This document shows, in pieces, positions 34,001-46,000 of a stretch of 64,000 nucleotides of DNA (positions are counted from its first letter, which is position 1; every line of letters begins with the position of its first letter). The notes under the pieces were generated by a model. The model saw only the letters and a list, made by a program, of their open reading frames with translations, was not told the DNA's origin and did not search any database. Source of the stretch: Phoronis australis (Eukaryota; Phoronida; Phoronidae); the NCBI GenBank assembly GCA_002633005.1, contig NMRA01000504.1:211571-275570 (forward strand), written 5' to 3'. The position numbers and the translations under genes were made by a program.

Positions 34001-37000
34001 TCAGAATAACACTATAAAAATACAAGCACCAAACTATTACAACAACGCTTCTACAGTTTAGAAGGCAACACAAGTGCTACAATATGGTGAAACAGTAAAA
34101 ATTAACTTTTATTGGAATCAGTTTGTATGATATTGCTGTAATCACCAGCACACAGTGAAATTCTAAGCATTTAGTAGCCTAATGACGTAGAAAATATATC
34201 TGAAACTAAATAAGGCGATCCAGATCCTCCCAAGGATACTATTGTTTCATGAAATGAAGAATATAAATTGGTGAATAAAACAACAAGAATGGATCAACTG
34301 AAATTTGAAATTTTCGGATGTAACAACTTCCTTTAGCAACGTAATCTCTTGTTGATAAAGGAAGTTGTTACATCCGAAAATTTCAAATTTCAGTTGATCC
34401 ATTCTTGTTGTTTTATTTACCGATTTGTAGCCTAATGAAAAATGGAAAAATGACGTTTTCAGTTTGAAGCTGGGAAATTTACCACATCTTGGTGAAAACA
34501 AATTACACTTTCGGTGACAGAGCCCACTTTCAAAATCCACATAATGGAAACTCCCCGCTTTATGGTCCATACATAAACAAGATGTCATCGGGCCATAAAT
34601 AGGTCCAAATGACTGACATTTAATTACCGGTCTATCACCATGAATTGAAACATGACCGCTAAAGAAAATATCACGGAGATTGCATTACAGCTTCTCATGG
34701 TTTTATTGCCCTAAACACAATAAGCTTATGCTCAATAGGCAAATTCAACGAGTCTGCATCTTCATAACATCACGTGTGAACTAATTAATGCGTAATAAAT
34801 TACAAGCTTTCAAGCAGTTTTAGGTAAAAAAGTAGGAAAAAAGTAGGACACATTTTCAAAAAAAGTAGGAACTGTGAAGTGAAAAGTAGGAATAAGTAGG
34901 AACAAGACCAGGTGTTCAGGAGTAGTTTTCATCTATACCTACACATGATGGTCACCTCATGTCACAGGCAGTACTCACCATTAGTTGGAGAGCTAGCAGG
35001 ATTTTATTCACACTTTTGAGTGCAAAAGGTTTGACTGAGTAATTCTTTAATTTGCACATCATCTACCATTGAAGAAAAGGGGCTTTCATCCTGGGGGGGG
35101 TTCAAAGGAGGACCCAAATATCCATTTAATTAAAATCCCGAGTGCAAAATTCATTTCAAATTTATTTTATTCAAATCATCACTCAAATTAAAATGATGCA
35201 ACTTAAGACGCGTAAATGCTTAGGGTTATTAACTAAAAGGCCTACTAATTAACGGCCAATTAAGGATTTATTTAAAATTTTAGGTGCAACAAAAATAACT
35301 TCTCCAACAGATAGCTTAGACACCATATCAACAACTTAAAGACAGTTTTTCCTGGGGTTTGCAGATAAAATGGGGGTGTTTGGACCCCAAGGGATAAGAC
35401 CCTCAAAAATGAACTAATAAAAGAGCAAATACAAAATATTCGATTACTTCTAAGGATAAAAATTATTTCAAATGAACAAAAATACAACTTATGACCTGGA
35501 AAATTCTTGTGTAATTGATTAAGAAACTTGTTAATTAACATCCAATTAACGATTTTTTAAAACTTTTAAGTGCAACAAAAATCTTTTTTCAAAACATATT
35601 TTAGTAATTCTGGACACCATATCCACATCTTACAACTGGATTTTATCTAAGGTTTGCAGATAAGACTTGGGTGTTTTGACCCAAAGGGATAAGAAGACCC
35701 CAAAAATGAAGTTGTATAACAGGAAATACAACAATTTTGATAACTACTATGCATAAAACATATTATTCCAAATACATCAGATGATATGACCAATTTACTT
35801 CACATACAACAAAAATGAAACAAAAACATCATATACTAAATTAATATACATCTGGGGTTACTAAATAAGCTGGCTTCAAATTAGAGCTGAGCTGCTTAGA
35901 GCATATCTAATGGCAACAATTGTGATGCATGACACAGTGAAATACTGCTCTAGCCCATGAACGCGTGTAAGACAAGGAGTGCAGCACACATAGACTCTAT
36001 TCACGCGGCAGACATTAAAATCCAAAGCGAGGCTCACTGCGATAAATAAAGCGAAAGTAGACATTGCGTGAGTTAAATAGCCGGTCTTTCGAGTCCAACG
36101 TGGATATTGAATTTTAATAATGTGTCAACAATTAAACCACACAGACGTAGAAAATTACATTAGATAACAAGTTAAGGCATCAAAGAGTTGTCTGGCGAAA
36201 GGGTTTAATTTTTCTCGGAAAACTAGGTTCGAAACATGAAAAGTAAATATGGCCAAATAGCGGCGATCGTAGTGTTACGTATTAGGTATTATGCTGAATG
36301 CAGAGTTACTGTTTTCTTGTAAATTGTTGATCAAAATACTTTATACGCAGACCAGGTCAACTGCTCGTATTGTTGACGAGTTGAAGACATATTCGACAGT
36401 GGTGCCTGTCATGTGCAATTAGTCACATCTGGTTTAATTTGTTGATCAAGAATATTAAAATCAAGCATAGCCTGATCCTATGCACTCCCTGGGACTAACA
36501 ATTGATTTGTCATTGGTCTGAAAGAATAATTGATGTTATTAAATATATTTTTTATTAAAATAATAAACCAGACTCGTAATTGAAAATAAAAATTATTTGA
36601 CCATCAATTCTGCTTTCTTGGTTGTAATAATTCTTACGTCTATTTCATGTGTTAGATTTCAAGTATCAATTTGGACCAAGTTGAATTTTAAAATTAAAAC
36701 ACCTAATTCGTTCGTCCAAAACGTAACCTCGTTTTAGAACTCAATTTCAGTTAACTGGACAATGAAATCATAGTTATCATGTTTCTGCAGAAACCTCATT
36801 CATCCGAGGGGAAAGGTGCTAGTGCCTACTGAGAGGCGATTTTTTCGCCGAGTGAGGGCGGGAACAGTCTACCTCCCGATCACCATCAATAGCACCCCCG
36901 CCCTGTTGCAAGCTCTCATAGGCTCTGTCTCATTTTAAAGTAGCCTTTTGTGCTCTTAAAAATTGTCACCTGTGTGGTTACAGGTTATGTGAACTCAGAG

Positions 37001-40000
37001 AGATTTTTCACTAGGGGAATTTTTGTGCCTCGTGGGGGGAATTTCGCGTGATATTTCAATATTTTTGAGAGGGGAATAGGGCCGATATTGGGCCCTAAAT
37101 TTGAGGGATTGAGGGCTCTGTCCTTTTTGGAAAGAAAAATTATAATGTTTCAACCCGTAGCAGGGGCGGATCCAGGATTTTGAATTAGGGGGGGGGGCAG
37201 GCACAGGAATAAGCAACATTTCGGCAGATGTGCGCGCCCAGCCTAAAATCTGGGGATGCAGGGGTCTTGAATTCTTGGGTTTGCGGACCTGTTGACTAAA
37301 AAAAACGGTAAACGGGGTTCATTCAGCGCCTATGCGTTGTTTATTCACCCCCAAGACCCCCTGGTTGCGCACGTGTGCTAGTCAGCAATTCGCACCCGAA
37401 CTCAAAAATGGGATCTGATACAATTTTAGTGCCCCCCCCTAAATCCGTAGTCATGAAAATACAACCTGGCTAGCCCATTCTCTGGTCGTTACTATGATGC
37501 TTGACAACTGACCGAGATGCGACAAAATATGATCTAACTTTTCGAAAACATTTATTTTACAGGGACATATTTTGCTTCGTCGGCGTATGGCAACGACCCA
37601 TCGCTTCCGAATCTAAACGTCTTTAGAGATTGTGAAGCGTGTCCGTATTTTTTCTAGCCGTTCGGGGAACAACATGGACTGAAACACAGACTCCTATGCC
37701 GATAAGCTAACAGAGCTATCGTAGCGAGCCTCGTTTTGGAACGCGCCTCCTGTCGGCGTGAATAGGGTCTATAGCTTGGCCTATCACAGTAGCAATGTTA
37801 GTAACATTCAAATAACGCAGATTGACTTGTCTTATAATCCCAACCTCCATCCACACCGTGGATGTAACTCAATGGACATGGTGTAGGAGCAAAACTAGAA
37901 TGTTGTCAGAAGCTCTAATGACCATGCTGCCAGGTGTGGACTTGTTTGCCTCAATCATAAGAAGGATGACTCTGGTAGTTAATCAATAAGTGTCTTAATT
38001 AATAACTAGGATTTTTTATGTCAAATTAAGATGCCCCTCTCCTTCAATGGTAGGTGATTTACAATAGAATTACACATTCAAACCCTTTGTACTCAAAAGT
38101 GAGAATAAAATCCCGCTGGCTCTCCAACTACTAGTCTTTTGGTAGCATCGTTGTGCTGGAGGTCCTGCGTGTGCTGCTTTTGATAAGCTTAAAACGACTA
38201 CTCACTTCTCCAAAAACATGACTAAGACGGAAAGTTTAGAGCAATGAGAAAAAAGTAGGAAAAAGTAGGAAATATTAGGAATTTCAGAAAAAAGTAGGAT
38301 AAAGTAGGAGCAGGCCAAAAATAGGAAAAAGTAGGAAAAGTAGGAACACTTGAAAGCCTGTAATTACCATTGAGCCATTTCAATAAAGGGATTTATTTTA
38401 CAAACAGTTTGTACTCACATACAAGATCAAGTCAGTAGTTTGAATTTTTAGCATAAACTAAATGCATTTCTTTAACCCAAAATGGCAACAACATTAAGTT
38501 GTTATTTACCAAACAAAATAAGGTCACGAGATCTTTACAGGGGATTTCCGAAAGAAATGACGTTCGGAGAAGTGCCAAGTTGCTCTTTCAGAAAAGGTGG
38601 TATTCTTTTGATGTGTCTTACCACAAGAGCCACGTTGGTTAAGGACTGAACTGCTAATCAACGTTCACTTTGTAGGCAGCTAAGCTACTGCTTAGACACA
38701 TGACACAATTAAATTTCTCTTGACATCAGCTAGAAGGCCTAATCTCGAGGAGTTATTCTAGTTCGAATAACGAAAATATATTCCAGGTTGCAAAATGCTA
38801 TGATTTCTTATTTTCTGTTATCTAACGACAAGCCCTTTTGAATACAATTTTGTAACTTGACCAAAATCATAAAATCATGGACTATTCTCGCCTATTTCTG
38901 TGACCCGAGTTCCCTGCACATCAATTCAGAAACCATTCCTGAAACATAATGATACCACCTGAGTGTAAAACTGTTGTTATTTTGTTTTGTTCTTATTGTC
39001 TCATGTTTTGGTTCATATTATACAAAGATGATTGACTAGGGTCCAATGTTTTAGCCATTTGTTTGCATACAGCTCCTAATCATTATGAAGAAATGTCAAA
39101 TTTAAGCTGAAATAAAAACTCACTCAGGTAATAAATTGGAGGAAAAAATCTTTCTCAGCCTGCAAGTCTATTTCCTCCAACTCCTAGCTAGACATTGGAA
39201 TGAAAACATAGACAACTCACTAGTGATTGCCATGTCTTTCAACAGTGTGCCTTATAAGCTGTATTGGTAGCAAATCGACACAGGCCTTGTTGGCCGTTAA
39301 AGCAGTTAAAAACATGAAGTGGCAAAAACCATCCACGCGCATTGATTTTTTAACAAACAAAATTCCCAAACTCAAACCATTGCAGTTCCAACCATTCAAT
39401 TCTAGACTGTGCTAAGTAAAGGCTTTAAGGGATTTCCCACCTAAGCATTTTGTTAGGATGACCCCTGTAGGTACTGATAGCTTCTTTGTAACATGTTTTA
39501 ACACCTTAATGACTCTTGAAATCATGTGCAACTCGGCCTTTAAGAATGAAAACCCAAGATATCCATCACGTGCCCAGTGCCAGACATGCAAAACCATCCT
39601 GAAAGAGTCTCCATGGGAGATATTTTGAAACGCAATTTCAAAAAGTTCCTATTTTCTTAAGGCTCCTTGGGATATCCCTGACAGCGAGTCACGCACCAGT
39701 TCCACAGCTCCGATTTAGCAGCAACATGATGAAATACACCTCAACGCTACACAACAAAAGTACAGTAGGAAAGTGTTCACTATGCTTGTATGGATTTAGT
39801 CCAGTAGAAACAGTTGCCAGACTTATTTATAAAGTACTTGGGACCATCATGCCCACACTGTTTTGTTGTGTCCGTTATTTTTTCGCTTACTAGAATTCAA
39901 AATTGAGTCAAGTCAAGAACACTTTTGTACTCTCACAAGGCTAAAGAGTGGTATGTCTAATACTTCCTGTTGATAGCCCACTAAGGTGAGTAACCCCTTG

Positions 40001-43000
40001 CTCTGTGCCTATGAGGATGTTCTTGAAGGAATTGATCTTAGAAGGGGGGTGGTGGGGGTAACGGCTTACCTAGTTCTCTCTTGTCTTTCTCCGACTCCTC
40101 TAATCTCAGTTGAAGATCCTCCACACACTCGTCATTGTCACTAGTACTATGACTGTTGTTGCGATGCACTACTGGCCACTTGACTGTAAGTGGAAGTTAA
40201 GTGTCAGAATACTATGACTGTTGTTGCGATGCACTACTGGCCACTTGACTGTAAGTGGAAGTTAAGTGTCAGAATACTATGACTGTTGTTGCGATGCACT
40301 ACTGGCCACTTGACTGTAAGTGGAAGTTAAGTGTCAGAAACAACTTAAGTTAAGTAGCCATAGCTAACACGGTGTGATCTCGAGGTTAACACGGTTTCAA
40401 ATGGCCGTTGCATTCCAATTTCAAAATTGAAGCGATTCACAAACTTGAAGTCCACCTTGCCAACTGCACTCGGCCTGACTGTTTACAACCAGAAACAGAA
40501 TAGTTGCCATAGATATCTGAAATGCTGACAGTTTGACTACATCGCGGAGAGCAAGTTTTGATTTTGTAGTGAAGCAGGAATAATAGAACTGTTACCTTTA
40601 TTTTTCAGCTGTCGTTTTAGGCTGTCCACTTCAAAAATTGTTGTACTTAACTCCTCGTCAATGTCGCGTAAAAACTAAAGAAACATAAAAATGATACGTG
40701 CATACATTAAAGATGGAAGAAATAACATGCACTCCTGGCTGTCAACACTTCTCCAAGCTTAAGCCCACAATTCCTTAGTAGCATTCACTCCCAACTCAGG
40801 CACTCATGCTCATGGTCTGCCAGTCAACGACCCTCACAGTTACCAATTCTAACCACAGCACAGTGCCGTCCAACACATTTCAAAGTCTATTGGCTAAAAA
40901 TACTTGTAACAGCTCGTCTATTCAACAAGAAATGCACAAAATTCAGGTGAACAATAGCCAGGCTATAGGAATGGACATTTGACTGTTTACTATGTGTGAC
41001 TCACCTTTGGCTTTGCAAGAAGTTTGCCAACAACAGTGAAGAGGCAGGTAAATCCCACTGGCGTACTTACTGCAACAGTAAGAATAGTCACATTAATTAC
41101 AAAGAGGTAAAAAAACACACTTTATACTTCATCCTACATGTTTTTCTTGTGATGTAGACTATTGACTTGGGAGATTCTTTCGACACCCATATGGATGAAA
41201 CTGCTTTGTATACAGGGATTTTGTGGCCTGCAGGTCACCAATACGATCTAAGAGTCTGTTTGGCAACCTAGTAAAAATCCAAGGTTGCCACGGAGTTGCC
41301 ACACACACACATCACAGAACTGCAGAAAGTAAACAGATGGAAGTCGGAGTCATGCAGCAAAAACTGCTAACTCATCTGTGCAAGACTCACAACCAGACCC
41401 GATCACCTGCTTCTGCCATAGGCCGTGAGCCTGCTATTGGACCCGAGGGGGGAGAAAGGATGTTACCGACCATGCAAGACGCACCCAATTCTCCATTCCA
41501 CTAAAACAAAGAAACGCTGTCAAGGTAACCTTGCGTGCACCAGATTTGATGACATTTGTCAGTTGTTCAGTTCATATTCATCTCATGAATCGTTGGTAGG
41601 TGCCAGAATTTTTGCAAATCCCTATGGGAGGTTTTCTTATTTTGGTTAACACAGTTACCTTTAGCAACCTGGGAATTTTGCCATCTCACATTTGGGCAGT
41701 CCAACTTATGCTAAGTGCCAGACCCTCATATACTAAGCAGCAGCAGTTGTCAAAAATTGCTAAGGTGTACTTTCCACAAAACTGTGCATCTGACACAAAG
41801 ACGATGGGGTGAGATTTTGACAAAAAGTACTCATATGATAGAATGACTATTAAACATTTGAAACCAAATTTCAGGAAACTGGAAATGTAGAAAATATCAA
41901 AAGTTACAGTAGTCGATCTGTTTTAACCAAACTTCCAGCACTATTGGGACTTTGTGGGGATTTACCATCAGTGATAAAATTGCCTTGCTGTGTTACAAGA
42001 AGTTGGCATTTTGAGGTCACAAGTTACAAGGATTCTCCACAGAGACCTTTTGCAGAATGACAGCATTTTGTTGGAATATCAGTCACGGGAATGAAAACAA
42101 CTCTGGCTTGTTGGATTTGAAAAGGAAAGGGTCAGCCCAGAGGGTAGAGTTCTGGCTGAAAGAGGTAGACAACTGCGACCACTTTGTATTTGCTAAACCT
42201 CCATTCTCCAGACATTTGGCCACCAGACATTCAATTTTCCTTCTACTGTTTGTACCTAAATTTTGCATGAATTCTTTTTCACCAGAAGCACTGATATTGT
42301 GGAAAGTAGATCTTGATGATTTTTGCCTACATCGTCAAAAATATCAGAAAATGTACTCAGAAAACACAAGTTTAGGAAGAAATGTAAAACAGGGTGCGTC
42401 TTGTACCACCCTCTCAATCATTAACTGCTAAATTAAATTTTAATGGTTATAAATCCACCTTTGGCGGTGAGGAAACTAATTTTTCATTAAGACGATTTAC
42501 CGCAACAAAATAATTCTCGGCTCATACCTCTCTAAGATAAGTCATTATTTCCCAGCTACGGAAGAAATGACAGTTAGGATGTGCTTAAGACCATGTTTGA
42601 CATATAACATGACCCATCAGGACAAACCAACTTTATGAGTCTGATCTCGAACAATAGTGAACTGTCAGTTTTTTCAAAGTCCAAGAATCATCTCCAATGT
42701 GAAAAAAACACAATGTTTAGACCAGATTCATAATTGTACATCCCTTAAATCAAAAGTTGTTATTTGACGGAGAGTGGGTTTTAAGCTTCTTTATCTTTTA
42801 ATTCTTAAAATCACATATCACTGTTCAGTAATGCTTTACAGATTCTTTACTTAGCATTTACAAAAACTCACAAAAAGCCTTATCACCAGGGTTTGGGATG
42901 ACCAATGACAAAAAACGCGGAAACTTTTACGGCCCAAATCATGCCCGATAACCAGCCTTGGTCAATGTGAACCTTCCCCCGACAAAAATCGAGAGGACTA

Positions 43001-46000
43001 AAAAAAAAAAAAATTACCACCATCAGTAGCATGCATGCGTCTGCATCCTTTTAGGTCGCCCGTGCACTCCCGACCCACACATTTTTGGCTGCAGAGCGGT
43101 AGTATTTGTCCTTGCGCTTAACAATAACACGAGACGCCATTGAAAATCCCACCACGCTGTCCCAGATGCCCCGGCAATGTTGACAATTTACGTTCCTCCG
43201 AAACATAAAGAGCAACTTCCACTTTTCGAGGTGAACGTCGTCTGCAACGCCGCAGTAAGAAAGGAATTTGCCGCGGAAGTTTTATATCAAATCTGATTTT
43301 TTTACGCGGAAATATTATAAAAAAAAGCGGAAAGCACATTTGAAAAAAGCGGAAATCCGCGTTTCCGCGGAAAATTACAAGCCCTGTATCACAGACCATC
43401 TACTCCTCCACTGAAAAAAATACTTCCAAAAATGTTGACTTGTTTGAACTCTCTACAGATGACTTCCACTAACATTTTTTAAAAACTTGAAAAAGGTAAA
43501 CTGACTGTAACCTCTTCCTCCCAATGTATGTTGGAAGGCAATATTATACAATTATTGACTTTCACCGAGATCAATAAGTTGGTTTTCAGATTGCAAAAAT
43601 ACGAGTCTTTATCACATCTTTGGGGGTCTGTAAACCAACATATTGACCGAGTATGAGAGTCAATAATTGTAATACATGATTACATCAGTTCTGCTAAGAA
43701 ATTCAAGGACGGCTTTTTATCATAAGAGTGATGTCAGATTCTGGACGAAATCGAAAGGCGTGGATTTTTGAGTTCAGAGAGGTGGTGGTGGTGGGACAGG
43801 GATAATGTCGTGGCTCATGAAATGAAAAATTTTCAGATGCCCATTACTACATTGCTGCAAGTATTTTTGGTGACAGCTTTAAAGCACCCCTGAAAATTTA
43901 TTTGTCGGTGTTAAAAAACTTGGCAAAACAGAATTTCTGTAATGTGCAATATCGAGTGACAGACTGGAGAAAGGTGACCATAACAAAACTGAGCTGTGGC
44001 AAGAAATTACATATTAACTCCACACGGTATGCGCAGGGCATGAACATGTGGAATTTCAGCAACAAACTTCTGATTCAGAATAAGGCTGCCTGGCTACTGC
44101 TTACTTACTGAGCAAAAGTAGAACTCCAAACAGAGACACACATGAGTAAAGAAAAGGAATGTAGATGCTCCACATATCTGCAAAACAAATAAAAAACACA
44201 TTGCAGCACAGGGAATCTGATAAGACAAGAGGCTAGTCTGAAACTAAAATGCTAAAAAGCTCCTCCGCTCTCAACCTAGATGCTGTTAGGTTATCATGCA
44301 CAAACAGTCGTTAAGTACATGTAGGTGCAGAGTTATCACATTGCAAGCTACAAGCAATTCGACTGTGATGTGAATGTAAATTGTATTTGCAAGCAAATTG
44401 ATGAGTAGTCAATGACAAGACCAAACTATTGTAGAATAGTGTTTTCAACGTTATTTTTAACCTCCTGATCAATTGTGTCACATTTTGTCACGACAAAAAG
44501 CTACTTTGAATTTCTCTTGCTCTTAGTTGTCACTAGAGGAAGTGCCTGTCATTTTGTTCTAAACAAATATTTTTGACATGATCTGCAGTTATGACATAAT
44601 AACCAAATCAATTTGTCAGGTATTTGTAAACAAGTAACACCTAATGCCACACTGCAGTGACCTCTTAACATAGGACAGTGAACATTAGGTCATTTAACTT
44701 AAAAGTTAAATGACCTAAGGTAAAATGTGTACTATCCTTGGCCTTTATCTGAAAACACCAATAGCAGAGAAAGATATCTTAAAACATCACAAGGTCAAGT
44801 GCTATCCTATCACAACATTTTAAATATCAATGTAAATCAACACTCTGGAAGCACCTCAAGATATCACTGCTTTTAATCATACTGCAATAACCACTCTACA
44901 ACTGACGACCAAAACGACTGCCAGATATGCAATTTCTCATATTCGCAGGCTTTTGACATTGCTGCAAGTGCACAAACACGTCATTTGACAAAGTTTAACA
45001 TTTATGCACTGCAATCACGATAAATACAGAGTACACGTAGCGTTTTCCATAACACTATTCAATTTCCAATGAACAAAATTATTCAACCTTTTGGTCGCAT
45101 ATTTTTTGCTACGGTTGATTCAAATCAATTTAGGTCATTTTACCAAGCCCAAATGTTGAAAAAGTAAAACCATTTTGAGAATAGCAATTGCCTTGTCTCC
45201 CCACTACAACAGACCAAACCCCCTGAACTTCATTCAATTGTCATGTTGAAAGCCAATAATACTTAGCCACTTACCAAGCAGCAGGTCCCAACTCCTTTGG
45301 TCGGAGCCAATGAAGGCCAACATGAGCCAGGCTATGCCACAGACAAGAACGCCTAGCAGGAAGAGCACCAGAAGGGTCTCGCACACTCTGGCCCGGATAC
45401 CCTAACAAACAACAGGGGAACCTAGTTATGACATTTCTAGAATCTAATAGCACCAACCTCTAGCTTTTATTTACATTGGCATCACCTTCTAGTCGGCCAT
45501 TCCTTCAGCCGTCTTGAGAACAAGCACGGACATGTGTTACGCTATGGTGGTCAATGAAGAGCATTTTAGTATTTTTCCTTAGAGTGACATGGGATTTAAA
45601 CGTCTCAGTTCTCAGTCCAACAGTCTCCCCAATGAGTCACCAGCTCTGACTGAATTTCATTATACAGTACTGACGTCTTGGTAAGGAGGGTAGAGGGTAG
45701 CCAGATGTCGCTTGACTGCTTCCTAAGCTGTCTGAAGAAATTACCTTGAAGTTTCATGTACACTGACTGCCTTGGTATTCCATTTAGACTAAACGGTTTC
45801 ATTGTCAATTGTGCTAATTCCTTATCAGGTATTGACTTTTGTATACTGCATTTTTAATCTCGTATTCTGCAATCCTGGTTTCCATTGACCTCAGTGTTTC
45901 ACCAACATATGATTCAGTACATTCACAAGGGATTTCATATATGACATTCTTTCTTTTCCCCACGTCAGTTTTTGGCGCTCACCATTGAGCAGCATGAGTG

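Larger units (their letters stand above)
34983..38129. mobile_element. Inverted-repeat-bounded block of about 3.1 kb
   Basis: 34983-35081 and 38034-38129 are diverged inverted copies; both read AGTTGGAGAG then CAGC/TAGC, GGATTTTATTC, CACTTTTGAGT, and finally CTACCATTGAA in the outside-to-inside direction. The block sits within LMBR1 intron 10 and holds an internal tandem duplication and a family B repeat. No transposase frame was found. It may be a decayed DNA element, or two copies of one repeat in opposite orientation. Confidence 0.5.

Noticed and set aside
36800-36910. GC-rich patch as a possible CpG promoter
   Set aside because: Short, inside a repeat-rich LMBR1 intron, without exon signals.
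41223-42431. Several + strand frames of 70-124 codons in LMBR1 intron 7
   Set aside because: They lie antisense in an intron, lack domains and overlap each other in different frames.
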